Assembly (NCBI RefSeq): GCF_047272945.1
Contig: NZ_JBKOPS010000006.1
Span: 124,001 to 188,000 of the forward strand
Direction of reading: 5' to 3'
Length of the DNA: 64,000 nucleotides
Source of the DNA: Rubrolithibacter danxiaensis
GTDB lineage: Bacteria; Bacteroidota; Bacteroidia; Sphingobacteriales; Sphingobacteriaceae
Positions 49,549 through 58,605 of the stretch are shown here, in pieces. Each line of letters starts with the position of its first letter. Positions within the stretch are counted from its first letter, which is position 1. Under the pieces are notes generated by a model. It ran no database searches, was not told the origin of the DNA, and worked only from the letters and a program-made list of their open reading frames with translations. Made by a program: the position numbers and the translations under genes.

Positions 49549-50322
49549 ATGAACAGATTAAAAAAACTTTTTGATACAAAACAGGAATCCATTCTTTCTA
49601 TCTATTTTACAGCCGGGTATCCGGATTTAAATAGTACGTTGGATATAGCCAAGGCTCTGGAAAAGGCAGGAGCAGACTTTCTTGAAATAGGCTTTCCTTA
49701 TTCTGATCCGGTAGCTGATGGGCCTGTAATTCAAAACAGTTCACAAAAAGCACTGGAAAACGGAATGACTTTGGAAATCCTTTTCGAACAGTTAAAGGAT
49801 TTAAGAAAACGTGTTAATCTCCCCGTTCTTCTGATGGGTTATGTTAATCCGGTTTTACAATACGGTGTAGAAAAATTTTGTAATTCGTGTGCCGACTGTG
49901 GAGTAGATGGCGTTATTGTTCCCGACCTTCCGATGTATGAATACGAAGAACTGTACCAGGGATGTTTTGAAGGGCATAATTTAAGTAATGTATTCTTGGT
50001 TACTCCTCAAACTTCAGAAGATCGTATCCGCAAAATTGATGAACTTACAAACGGATTTATTTATTTGCTTTCGTCATCTGCAACAACGGGTAAGAATTTA
50101 GCTGTGTCTGAAAACGTCGAAAGCTATTTTGCCCGTATTAAAAATATGAATCTAAAGAATCCAACAATGATTGGGTTTGGGATTTCGGATAACAAAAGTT
50201 TTAGTAAGGCGGCAGAATATACCCGCGGTGCTATTGTGGGCAGTGCTTTTGTTAAAATACTTAACGAAGCCAATTATCTGGAGAAGGTTCCTGCATTTAT
50301 CCGTTCAATTAAAGGAGTTTAA
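49549..50322 (+). CDS. trpA: Tryptophan synthase alpha subunit
   Basis: The 257-residue TIM barrel has the catalytic Glu in DFLEIGFPYSDPVADGPVIQ (with Asp61-like DPVADGP), GVIVPDLP and the GFGISDNKS/GAIVGSAFV phosphate site. It cleaves indole-3-glycerol phosphate and channels indole to TrpB. Its stop overlaps the stop of the convergent ATP-grasp gene by 4 bp. Confidence 0.97.
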   Translation: MNRLKKLFDTKQESILSIYFTAGYPDLNSTLDIAKALEKAGADFLEIGFPYSDPVADGPVIQNSSQKALENGMTLEILFEQLKDLRKRVNLPVLLMGYVNPVLQYGVEKFCNSCADCGVDGVIVPDLPMYEYEELYQGCFEGHNLSNVFLVTPQTSEDRIRKIDELTNGFIYLLSSSATTGKNLAVSENVESYFARIKNMNLKNPTMIGFGISDNKSFSKAAEYTRGAIVGSAFVKILNEANYLEKVPAFIRSIKGV

Positions 50323-51503
50323 GTAATATTATTCCGGTTACTTTTTACCGGAATATTTTTAAAAATCCTTTTAAAAGAGTCTTTTACACCACCATTAACA
50401 AGTTGGTAAAGGCCCACTTCCCAGTTGTCATTTCCCTCAACGAAAACGGGTCCCTTGGTTGTTATAGCAATGTCCCAACCTATGGAGTAAATTCCCTTTA
50501 AAAGCCGATGAGCATATATTGCCTGGTTTATTGCTTCCTGAAAATACGGAAGTTTAAAGCCTTTAAACAAAATTCCTGTGTCCGGATGTTTTTCTTCTTT
50601 CGTACCAAAACCCGGTTTGAAGTATCCCCAGCGGGTTAATTCTCCTGTTGAAATATCAATGCCGACAGTTATTCCGCCTGCACTGCCGTTATCAACCCGG
50701 TTCCCGTTTAAGCCCATCCGTAACACAGCGCCTAAAATTTCTATTGAGTTTCCACTATTTGCCGTCATAAGACGTATGGTATTGATAGAGTGCGGATAAA
50801 GTTTGCGAAGTTGTTCATGCTGGTTGTCAATACACTTTTGAATAAGCCATTCTTCTCCAACCAACCGGTGCTTTAACTGGTTTAGCGATATCAGTTCACC
50901 ATTGGAATAAATGTTTTTATTTCTTATCTCCAGATGAAATGTTCCTTTACCCTGTTCACCGGTTAATACTTTACAAAAGGCATCTATGTCAAAATCGGTT
51001 ATTCTTTCAAATGGCAGTATTTCTTTTGTAAGAAGCAGATGAAATGTTTTACCGTCGGTTGTTGCAATGTTTTCGGGAGTGGGGATATTCAGCCCTTTAA
51101 AAAAGGCTCCGAAAATCAGCTTGTCTCTTAAAATACAAATAAAATTATAGTGCAACTGCTGATTCTGGGGAAAAAGATTTCTTTTGTTTCTGAAGTGGAC
51201 TAATGTTTTGTGGGATACATATTGGTTTAAATCATTTTTTTCTTTACGGTCTAACCCGAATAAGAAATAGTATTTATTTAACTCTCCATATTTTAAAATA
51301 TGAATAACATTGTCAAACAATATTCTTCTTTTGCTTTTTAAAGGATCCTCCGGAAAATAAGATTTTCGCGAAATATAGCGATTAGGGTTCCTTAAGAGTT
51401 TGTATAAGTTAAGAACTCTTCCTGTATTTGTGTTTATTAAATGCAGCGAATTCTCAAAAAGGTGCGCATTGATTTTTTTTATTCTTTCGTTGTTCCATCT
51501 CAT
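50319..51503 (-). CDS. Sugar-transfer associated ATP-grasp protein (paralogue 2)
   Basis: The 394-residue protein shares with its neighbour an N-terminal SFPEDPLKSKRRI-type segment, EQGKGTFHLEI, PHSINTIRLMTANSG, DNGSAGGITVGIDISTGELTRWGYFKPGFGTKEEKHPDTG and a C-terminal SIGWDIAITTKGPVFVEGND. It belongs to the ATPgrasp_ST family, probably making an amide- or peptide-like bond on an envelope glycan (inference). It converges with trpA and is the downstream gene of a tandem pair. Confidence 0.82.
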   Translation of the reverse strand: MRWNNERIKKINAHLFENSLHLINTNTGRVLNLYKLLRNPNRYISRKSYFPEDPLKSKRRILFDNVIHILKYGELNKYYFLFGLDRKEKNDLNQYVSHKTLVHFRNKRNLFPQNQQLHYNFICILRDKLIFGAFFKGLNIPTPENIATTDGKTFHLLLTKEILPFERITDFDIDAFCKVLTGEQGKGTFHLEIRNKNIYSNGELISLNQLKHRLVGEEWLIQKCIDNQHEQLRKLYPHSINTIRLMTANSGNSIEILGAVLRMGLNGNRVDNGSAGGITVGIDISTGELTRWGYFKPGFGTKEEKHPDTGILFKGFKLPYFQEAINQAIYAHRLLKGIYSIGWDIAITTKGPVFVEGNDNWEVGLYQLVNGGVKDSFKRIFKNIPVKSNRNNIT

Positions 51504-51605
51504 AAGCAGTTATACCTGTAGAATGAGGTATTAAATAGGCTTACGAAAAAAAAGTACGCCCGGTTTGCTTTCAGGTAAAAAAATTACTTTATAATTTTTA
51601 ACTAT

Positions 51606-52766
51606 TCAGGCTGATTTAATTTTTAAGTATTTTTGAAATGCTTGTTTACTTTCTCCGTGAATAAGCTGGAATATGGTAACTCCCCAGTTGTCATTTCCTT
51701 CAATAAAAAGTGGTCCGTCTTTCGTAATTGCAACGTCCCAACCTATTGAATGTATTCCATATAATAAACTATGTAAATATTTTACCTCCTTAACCACTTC
51801 TTCTATAAAGGGAATTTTAAACTGTTCAAATTTAACCTTCGTGTCTGGATGCGCATCCACTTTGGTTCCGTATCCGGGCTTATAGTAGCCCCATTTTGTT
51901 AGTTCACTCTTTTCGAAATCTATTGCAACAATTATTCCTCCTGCGCTCCAGTTATCTATCTTTCTTCCGTCTGTTCCCATTCTTAATACAGCTCCTAACA
52001 CTTCAACAGAAGAACCGGTATTAACGGTCATAATTCGTATGGTATTTATTGAATGCTGATAAAGCTTATTTATTTCTTCGTGTTGATCAGCTATTTTTTC
52101 TTGTACTATCCATTTGTCCTGACCAAGGACTTGTCTTAACTCTTGGATTGTAACAGGCTTCCCGTCCATAAAAATAGTTTTTTCGCTTATTTTAAGATGA
52201 AAAAGGCCTTTCCCCTGGTCCCCCGTAACAAGTTTGCAAAATGTATCTATATTTAAATTTTCTAATTCTTCTAAAGGTACTATTGCTTTTTTTTCAAATA
52301 AGTTTAGCAATCCGTTCTCAATAATAGCTATGTTTACAGGTGTTTTTACTCCATTTCCCCTGCAAAAAGCTCCGAAAGTAAATTTGTCCTGTAAAAGGCA
52401 AACAAAATTGTAGATTTTATATTCGTTCTCGCTTTTGGGTGGTATAAGGTTAACTTTATCTCTTAAATGAATGAATTTCTGCCTGGAGAGGTATCTGCTC
52501 CTCGGCGTATCTTTACGATCTCTTCCAAATAAAAAATAATATTCATTTGTTTCTCCATGTTTAAGAATATGGAGAAATTGCTCGTAAAAAATTCTCCTCT
52601 TGCTTTTTAATTCCTGTTCAGGAAAATAACTTTTTGCAGCGACATAAGTCTTTTGATTCCTGATAAAGGAAATCAAGCTTGTAAATCTTCCGAGAGAACA
52701 TTTAACAGTAAAAATCAGGTCTTCGAATAAGAGAAGATTTTTTTGCCTCAGTTTGTTAACATTCAT
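51606..52766 (-). CDS. Sugar-transfer associated ATP-grasp protein (paralogue 3)
   Basis: The 386-residue protein is clearly homologous along its length to the 50319-51503 product (SYFPEQELKSKRRIFYEQFLHILKHGETNEYYFLFGRDRK, QHSINTIRIMTVNTGSSVEVLGAVLRMG, YGIHSIGWDVAITKDGPLFIEGNDNWG). The pair arose by tandem duplication and is separated by about 100 bp. The substrate is unknown, and no glycosyltransferase is nearby to fix the pathway. Confidence 0.82.
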   Translation of the reverse strand: MNVNKLRQKNLLLFEDLIFTVKCSLGRFTSLISFIRNQKTYVAAKSYFPEQELKSKRRIFYEQFLHILKHGETNEYYFLFGRDRKDTPRSRYLSRQKFIHLRDKVNLIPPKSENEYKIYNFVCLLQDKFTFGAFCRGNGVKTPVNIAIIENGLLNLFEKKAIVPLEELENLNIDTFCKLVTGDQGKGLFHLKISEKTIFMDGKPVTIQELRQVLGQDKWIVQEKIADQHEEINKLYQHSINTIRIMTVNTGSSVEVLGAVLRMGTDGRKIDNWSAGGIIVAIDFEKSELTKWGYYKPGYGTKVDAHPDTKVKFEQFKIPFIEEVVKEVKYLHSLLYGIHSIGWDVAITKDGPLFIEGNDNWGVTIFQLIHGESKQAFQKYLKIKSA

Positions 52767-52871
52767 TGGCTATAATTGGTAGAGTGCTTATAACAAACCT
52801 TTTATAATTAAGTTTATAAAAAAGCAAGGAAAATATTTTCTTACTCGCCGAGTATAATTACGGCGGGAAAA

Positions 52872-54065
52872 CTATTTCAACTCTTTTTCCTGTCTTCTTT
52901 TATTCAATAGATTCAGAAAAATATAGCCTGAAATGCCCGAAAGGATAGAAGCAGTTAAAATTGCGAATTTTGCTTCTGTTTGATGGGTGGCGTCTGTAAA
53001 AGAAAGCAGTGAAATAAAAATCGACATGGTGAAACCGATTCCGGCTAACATGCCCAAACCGATAATATGAAGCCAGCCTGCTTGTGAAGGCAAAGAACTT
53101 AACCTTAATTTTACCGATAACCAGGAGAACAGCGTAACTCCAATGGGTTTTCCTAAAAACAATCCTAAAATTATTCCCAATCCTAAATTACTGCTTAATC
53201 CCTCTATCATTCCGCTTTCAAAGGGGATGTTTGTATTTGCCAGGGCGAAAAGCGGCATAATGAAAAAGTTTACAGGATTCGAGATTATGTGCTCCAGCTT
53301 CTCTAAGGGTGAAATTTCTTTAACGGGATTGGTTGGAATAAATAAGGCTAACAAAACTCCGGCAATGGTAGCATGTATACCGGAATGGTGAACGAAATAC
53401 CAGAGGAACAGTCCCGGGATGAGATACAATAAAAGATTTTTTACCTTAAAATAATTTAACAGGGCTAGTATAAGTAAAATTCCTGCTGAGTAGAATAAAT
53501 AATTTGTATGTAATTCTTTAGTATAAAAAATAGCGATGACAAGAATTGCGCCCAAATCATCCGCTATGGCTAAAGCAGCTAAAAACACTTTCAACGATCC
53601 GGGAACCCGGTTGCCTAACAATGAAATAATAGCAAGCGCAAAAGCAATATCCGTCGCCATGGGGATTCCCCAACCGTGGCCAGTTTCCGTTTTTAAGTTG
53701 AACAGAGAATAGACAATTGCCGGAACAAGCATTCCGCCTAAAGCTGCAAAAATGGGCATTGCTGCTTTTTTAGGCGAAGAAAGTTCACCTTCCAGTATTT
53801 CTCTTTTAATTTCCAGCCCAACCAACAGAAAAAAAATGGCCATTAAGCCATCGTTTATCCATTGTTCTACAGAATATTTTAATTGAACAGCCGAACTTTC
53901 AAAACCAATCTGCTCACTTAAAACACTATGAAATACTTTTTCGAAGGAAGAGTTTGCAATTATAAGGGATATTATTACGCAGCCAAGCAGTATAAAACCA
54001 CCAATCTGTTCCGATCTGAAAAAATCTTTGAAAGCTTTGATATTAATTCCGCGTGATTCAGTCAT
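52872..54065 (-). CDS. nhaA: Na+/H+ antiporter NhaA
   Basis: The 397-residue protein has about 12 transmembrane helices, the ion-binding Asp pair in LAIADDLGAILVIAIFY, GWGIPMATDIAFALAI and the end helices with GIGFTMSIFISLL. It exchanges Na+ for H+ across the inner membrane for pH and salt homeostasis. Length and order match group A NhaA. Confidence 0.96.
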   Translation of the reverse strand: MTESRGINIKAFKDFFRSEQIGGFILLGCVIISLIIANSSFEKVFHSVLSEQIGFESSAVQLKYSVEQWINDGLMAIFFLLVGLEIKREILEGELSSPKKAAMPIFAALGGMLVPAIVYSLFNLKTETGHGWGIPMATDIAFALAIISLLGNRVPGSLKVFLAALAIADDLGAILVIAIFYTKELHTNYLFYSAGILLILALLNYFKVKNLLLYLIPGLFLWYFVHHSGIHATIAGVLLALFIPTNPVKEISPLEKLEHIISNPVNFFIMPLFALANTNIPFESGMIEGLSSNLGLGIILGLFLGKPIGVTLFSWLSVKLRLSSLPSQAGWLHIIGLGMLAGIGFTMSIFISLLSFTDATHQTEAKFAILTASILSGISGYIFLNLLNKRRQEKELK

Positions 54066-54125
54066 CCGCCTAAATTAATACTTTTATGTTTTAAAGCATT
54101 TCAAAATCGATAACCTTACGGATAA

Positions 54126-54746
54126 TTATAAAAACTGGTCGATGTCTCCCTTGCCCAGCCGGATAACCTGAAATTCTTCCGATGTACAGTCAACAACGGT
54201 TGAAGCAACATTACCACCGTACCCGCCATCTATTACAGCATCTACTTTATCTTTAAACTTCTCATATATAAGTTCCGGATCGGTAGAATATTCAAGAATT
54301 TCGTCCTCGTCGCGGATGGAAGTGGAGAGTATGGGATTGCCAAGTTTAAGAACAATTTCTCTGGCTATGTTATTTGCAGGTACACGGATTCCAACTGTTT
54401 TTTTATTAGAACTTAGAAGTTTTGGTACTTTATTATTGGCATCGAAGATAAAAGTAAAAGGCCCGGGAAGTGCCTTTTTCAAAACTCTGAATGTAGAGTT
54501 TTCAATGGGTTTTATGTAATCAGAAATATGGCTCAGATCGTGACAGATAAATGAGAAATTTGCTTTTTCCGGTTTAATTCCTCTTATCTGGCAAATTCTT
54601 TCTATTGCTTTCTGATTGGTAATATCGCAGCCTAAGCCATAAATAGTATCGGTAGGATAAATAATAATGCCGCCTTTTTTCAGAATATCTACAACCTGGT
54701 TGATGGATTTCTCATGGGGGTTTTCTTCGAAAATTCGTATTAACAT
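54126..54746 (-). CDS. Sua5/YciO/YrdC-family protein (threonylcarbamoyl-AMP synthase type)
   Basis: The ATG at 54746 gives 206 residues; a start six codons upstream is less likely. The YrdC fold shows GGIIIYPTDTIYGLGCDI near the N-terminus, KR-type IRGIKPEKANFSFICHD and TVGIRVPANNIAREI. TsaC/Sua5 enzymes make threonylcarbamoyl-AMP for t6A37 in tRNA. The pattern KPEKANFSFICHDLSHISDY is closer to the YciO branch, whose role is less certain. Confidence 0.82.
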   Translation of the reverse strand: MLIRIFEENPHEKSINQVVDILKKGGIIIYPTDTIYGLGCDITNQKAIERICQIRGIKPEKANFSFICHDLSHISDYIKPIENSTFRVLKKALPGPFTFIFDANNKVPKLLSSNKKTVGIRVPANNIAREIVLKLGNPILSTSIRDEDEILEYSTDPELIYEKFKDKVDAVIDGGYGGNVASTVVDCTSEEFQVIRLGKGDIDQFL

Positions 54747-54878
54747 AGTATTAGATAATAACAATTTATCGTTTAATGGTTTTTACTTTTTCTTTTTCGG
54801 GAATAAATTAAAGATTTGATTTGTAATAAATCAACTTGATTTTCGTCTAATAACAAGTTTTACTGTAAGTCCCATTTA

Positions 54879-55754
54879 ATGCGATATCTGTATTATTTTA
54901 TCTTTAGTTTTTTAGTTGTAATTTTTGTTTATCATACCTGGTTCGAAAAAGCATTATGGTTCAACAACTCCTCCCACAAAGTTAAAGACCGAAGATTAAG
55001 AGAAATTTCCGGATTAGTTTTTTCTGTTCAGAATCAGGATAAAATTTGGGTGCATAACGATGGGCGTCAGCGGATGAAACTTGTTTTAATTGATGAAAAG
55101 GGTAATACGGATGCTGTATTCAGAAGTAAAGATATTATAACGGACTGGGAAGATATTGCCATAGATGTTAAAGGGAAAAAAGGAAAACCTTACGTTTATG
55201 TAGGTGATATTGGTGATAACGATGCCAAACGGCCGGTTATAAATGTAGTTCGATTTGCCGAACCTGCTGCGGGAGATGAACAGGAACTGCAGAATACGGA
55301 AAAAATATATCTTAAATATCCGGATGGAAGTCACGACGCTGAAGCCATGTTTATTGACCCGATCAGCAGGCAGCTTTATATTATTACAAAAAGGGAAGAA
55401 AATGTTGGAGTGTATTCAGCCCCGATAAGTGCTGGCGCCGGCGACACCGTGTTGTTAAAAAAAGCAGCAAAACTCAATTTAAAGGGCGTAGATGTGTTGC
55501 GTTGGGTTACAGGAGCAGATATTTCAAGGGACGGCTCACAGATCCTGATAAGAAGCTACGGTTATGTTTACTACTGGAAGAGAAATACGGGGCAATCTGT
55601 AGAACAAGCTTTACGTGAAGAACCGGATGTTTTACCACATGCTTCTGAAATTCAGGGCGAAGCTATCGGATTTATTCCCGAAGGCAATGGCTTTTATACC
55701 CTGAGTGAAGGAAAGCATGTAGCACTGAACTTTACAAGAATTTCTACTCAATAA
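54879..55754 (+). CDS. Exported beta-propeller-like protein, tandem copy 1
   Basis: The 291-residue protein has one N-terminal hydrophobic segment (residues about 3-22; signal anchor) and then beta-rich repeats. Landmarks are LREISGLVFS, IWVHNDG, TDWEDIAIDVKG, YVYVGDIGDN, LKYPDGSHDAEAMFIDP, LYIITKRE and EIQGEAIGF, spaced like blades of a propeller. DWEDIA and DAEAM acids could bind metal. It resembles SdiA-regulated/NHL-like proteins only loosely, and I cannot name its function. It is followed by a close paralogue. Confidence 0.65.
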   Translation: MRYLYYFIFSFLVVIFVYHTWFEKALWFNNSSHKVKDRRLREISGLVFSVQNQDKIWVHNDGRQRMKLVLIDEKGNTDAVFRSKDIITDWEDIAIDVKGKKGKPYVYVGDIGDNDAKRPVINVVRFAEPAAGDEQELQNTEKIYLKYPDGSHDAEAMFIDPISRQLYIITKREENVGVYSAPISAGAGDTVLLKKAAKLNLKGVDVLRWVTGADISRDGSQILIRSYGYVYYWKRNTGQSVEQALREEPDVLPHASEIQGEAIGFIPEGNGFYTLSEGKHVALNFTRISTQ

Positions 55755-55842
55755 TGGCTTAAGTCTACTTAAATCTCGTTTAAGTTAATATATTTACCGT
55801 TGTCCTTCGTTTCGTGAAAACCGAAGGAAATGTAAGCTCTTA
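55755..55842. promoter_or_regulatory. Spacer between paralogues with inverted repeat
   Basis: TCCTTCG (55803-55809) and CGAAGGA (55822-55828) form 7-bp arms with a 12-nt loop, 15 bp before the second paralogue's start. It could be an RNA hairpin or an operator. No T-run follows. Confidence 0.35.
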
Positions 55843-56721
55843 ATGCGTCGTTTATTCTATTTTTTAACAGTATTAGTAATAGGGATTACCAGTTATTACA
55901 GCTGGTTTTACTTGCCTGTAGCAGCAGGCAGTCCTTTTCAAAAAGTCGAGGATTCCAGGCTTGACGAAATTTCAGGAATGGTTTTTTCAAAAAGAAATAA
56001 GGGCTTGATCTGGGTACACAATGACGGTATCCAGAAAGTCAAATTATTCCTTATAGACACCAATGGTCATACCAAAGCAGTATTTAAAGGGAATAAATGG
56101 ACATTTGATTGGGAAGATATGGCAATTGATCCGGGTTCTGTTGATGGAAAGTCTTATTTATATGCCGCAGACATCGGCGATAATTTCGCCTGGAGGGATA
56201 ATATAAAGGTATTTCGTATTCCCGAGCCTGTTATTGGAGATGAGCAGGATTTAAGCGGAATTGAAACAATCCGTTTAAGATACCCTGACGGCAAGCACGA
56301 TGCAGAAGCTGTTTTAATTGATCCTTTAAGCAAGCAATTGTATATTATTTCAAAGCGTGAAAAGCAAGCCGGTATTTATTCTGCAAGCCTGTCTTTTAAA
56401 GACGATGGTCTTGTTCTTTTAAAAAAAGCGGGTTCTTTAAACCTGAACCCCGAAGGAGTTAAACAGAAATACCTGACAGCGGCGAGCATCTCGGAAGATG
56501 GTTTAAAAGTTCTTTTAAGAAGTTATAGCGAAATTTATTACTGGGATAGAAGAAAAGGAGAGAAGCTGGAAGAAACGTTGATGAGAGAGCCGCTCGTAAT
56601 CCCCTACAATGTAGAATTTCAGGGAGAAGCTATTGCAATAAGTCCGGATGATAAGGGATTTTATACGTTAAGCGAAGGAGAACACGTTCCGCTGAATTAC
56701 CAAAGCATTACAAGCAAATAA
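55843..56721 (+). CDS. Exported beta-propeller-like protein, tandem copy 2
   Basis: The 292-residue protein has the same landmarks as copy 1 in the same order: LDEISGMVFS, IWVHNDGIQK, FDWEDMAIDPG, YLYAADIGDN, LRYPDGKHDAEAVLIDP, LYIISKRE and EFQGEAIAISPDDKGFYTLSEG. It also has an N-terminal membrane segment. The two copies keep these motifs despite general divergence, which marks likely functional residues. It is convergent with the reductase gene, 2 bp away. Confidence 0.65.
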   Translation: MRRLFYFLTVLVIGITSYYSWFYLPVAAGSPFQKVEDSRLDEISGMVFSKRNKGLIWVHNDGIQKVKLFLIDTNGHTKAVFKGNKWTFDWEDMAIDPGSVDGKSYLYAADIGDNFAWRDNIKVFRIPEPVIGDEQDLSGIETIRLRYPDGKHDAEAVLIDPLSKQLYIISKREKQAGIYSASLSFKDDGLVLLKKAGSLNLNPEGVKQKYLTAASISEDGLKVLLRSYSEIYYWDRRKGEKLEETLMREPLVIPYNVEFQGEAIAISPDDKGFYTLSEGEHVPLNYQSITSK

Positions 56722-56723
56722 TT

Positions 56724-57764
56724 TTATTCCGGAAATTCCAGAATAACCGCTTCATCTGCAGGATATCCTGTACACGTTAAAACCCAGTTGTTTTTGAGGT
56801 CTTTTGATGTTAATACTTCATTGATAGTCATTTTTACCTTTCCGCTGGTACAGATAGCCGAGCATGCCGAACAGATTCCGCCCTCGCAGCTATAAGGAAG
56901 ATTAAAACCTGCAGCTAATGCTGCCCTTAGAATGGTTTGTCCGTTTTTTACAAGTACCGTATATTGTTTTCCCTTCCATTTTATCCGGATAGCCCGGTCA
57001 GGGAAGTCTGGCGTCCGCCTGGTATCGCTGCGCATGGTGACGGGAAGAAAGTTCTCTGTTTTAATTTGTTCTTCATCGAACTTCATGTACACCAGAGTTA
57101 GCGTAACCATACGCATATAAGTAAAAGGGCCGCACACCATAAAAACAGCATGTTTGCTCTCAAACTGTAGTTTTTCTGTTATCAGCTTTTCCAGGATACC
57201 GTTATTCAGCCTTTGCCGTTCTTTAAACTGCGACTTCGGATTACTCAGGAAATTGAACACATAAAACCGCTTATAACGTGCCTGCAACTGTTCAATCTCC
57301 TCCAGGAAAAGAATTTTATCTTCGGTGTTATTGCTGTAAAAAAGAAAGATATTACTCTGGGGCTCTTGTTGCAATAAATACCTTACCTGAGGCAGAACCG
57401 GGGTTATTCCGCTTCCTGCGGCAAGAAAAAAAATATCACGGGGATAAGCGTTTTGCGGAGACAGGACAAACCGGCCGGCGGGAGGAAGTGATTTAACCAC
57501 ATCCCCCTGTTTCCAGTGCATCAACAGATAACGGGAAATAGCGCCATTTTCTACCCTCTGAACCGTAATTTTTAAAGGCTCTCCGGGTAAAGAAACAATG
57601 GAATAAGAACGGCGCAATTCTTTCTTTTCCAGTTCAATAATAAAGGTGAGGAATTGCCCGGGCACAAAATGGAACAGAGGATCGTGTGGCTGAAGAAGAA
57701 ACGTTTTTGCATCAGCCGTTTCTTCTTTAACAGTTGTAATGGTAAATGCCAGTATTTCTTCCAC
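56724..57764 (-). CDS. Ferredoxin-NADP reductase-like protein with C-terminal 2Fe-2S domain
   Basis: The 346-residue protein has an FAD domain with RSYSIVSLPG, an NAD(P) domain with AAGSGITPVLPQV and VCGPFTYM, and a plant-type ferredoxin domain with cysteines in CEGGICSACSAIC and a last Cys in LTCTGYP. This order is that of PaaE/HMP-type oxygenase reductases. It passes electrons from NAD(P)H to an unknown partner; no oxygenase is adjacent. It starts 2 bp after the KTSC gene. Confidence 0.9.
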   Translation of the reverse strand: MEEILAFTITTVKEETADAKTFLLQPHDPLFHFVPGQFLTFIIELEKKELRRSYSIVSLPGEPLKITVQRVENGAISRYLLMHWKQGDVVKSLPPAGRFVLSPQNAYPRDIFFLAAGSGITPVLPQVRYLLQQEPQSNIFLFYSNNTEDKILFLEEIEQLQARYKRFYVFNFLSNPKSQFKERQRLNNGILEKLITEKLQFESKHAVFMVCGPFTYMRMVTLTLVYMKFDEEQIKTENFLPVTMRSDTRRTPDFPDRAIRIKWKGKQYTVLVKNGQTILRAALAAGFNLPYSCEGGICSACSAICTSGKVKMTINEVLTSKDLKNNWVLTCTGYPADEAVILEFPE

Positions 57765-57766
57765 TA

Positions 57767-58015
57767 TCAGGGATTAATTAACACAAACTCGTAAAAAGGC
57801 TTAATCCTGAAATTTACAAATTGACCGGAAGATTCTCCGGATTCAACCTCCGATTTATAGCTCTTCCACACATCCGGTTCTACATTCAGGTAATGATAAG
57901 TTTTTCCTCCGGTAAATTCAACTTCCAGAATCCTCTTTTTGAAAGAGTAATTTATCATTACCGTTGTACCTGAACCCGGAGTGTATATCGCATTCTCTTC
58001 AGAAAGCCTTTTCAT
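57767..58015 (-). CDS. KTSC-domain protein
   Basis: The 82-residue protein has the KTSC layout: INYSFKKRILEVEFTGGKTYHYLNVEPDVWKSYKSEVESGESSGQFVNFRIKPFYEF. KTSC domains are found alone or with lysyl-tRNA synthetase-like proteins, and their function is poorly known. The stop is 2 bp from the reductase start, so the two are likely cotranscribed. Confidence 0.8.
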   Translation of the reverse strand: MKRLSEENAIYTPGSGTTVMINYSFKKRILEVEFTGGKTYHYLNVEPDVWKSYKSEVESGESSGQFVNFRIKPFYEFVLINP

Positions 58016-58088
58016 ACCTGACTGCTTTTATAGTATAATCAATCTGGCAGGAATAGGTTTTTCAGAGGTTAATACAGACCGAAAAAAC

Positions 58089-58436
58089 TTACTTGTTCTT
58101 CCTGGAAGATTTTGCCTTTTCATTGAAATCCAAACACAAGTTAATCCAATATTCCAGGTCCTTATCCGATTTCAATCCTTGCGGATTAACGTAACAGTAG
58201 CCGTTAAGTTTTTTTCCTCTCATTATCATCGGTTCAAAGCCGCTTTTGCCGGCAACTTCTCCCTGTAAAACAGGATCAAACCGGCACATCAGGTTTTCTC
58301 CGCTTACCCCGACACACATTTTATCGTTCACCATAAAAGTAAGACCACGAAACATTTTCTTTTCTTCAATTTTTAGTTCCGGCAGTTTTGCAAGACAGGC
58401 TCTTATTCTGTTTTCAAGGTGGATGTAGTATGCCAT
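58089..58436 (-). CDS. TfoX N-terminal domain protein
   Basis: The 115-residue protein has the TfoX-N fold signatures EEKKMFRGLTFMVNDKMCVGV and the MRGKKLNGYCYVNPQGL stretch. Full-length TfoX/Sxy controls competence in Gammaproteobacteria, but the stand-alone N-terminal domain in other phyla has unknown role. The C-terminus is basic. Confidence 0.82.
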   Translation of the reverse strand: MAYYIHLENRIRACLAKLPELKIEEKKMFRGLTFMVNDKMCVGVSGENLMCRFDPVLQGEVAGKSGFEPMIMRGKKLNGYCYVNPQGLKSDKDLEYWINLCLDFNEKAKSSRKNK

Positions 58437-58605
58437 GTAATTAACAATATGGAAAGGTAATCTACGAATGTTTTGCTGTTCTTTAAAGCGTTTCCGGGCA
58501 GCAAAAAAAAAAGATAATCAACATGAAATACAAAAGAGCTGGTACAACTGTGTCCAGATGCTTCCTGATATTTCTTTTAAGAAAGCTTTCTGACGCTTCT
58601 TTCCG

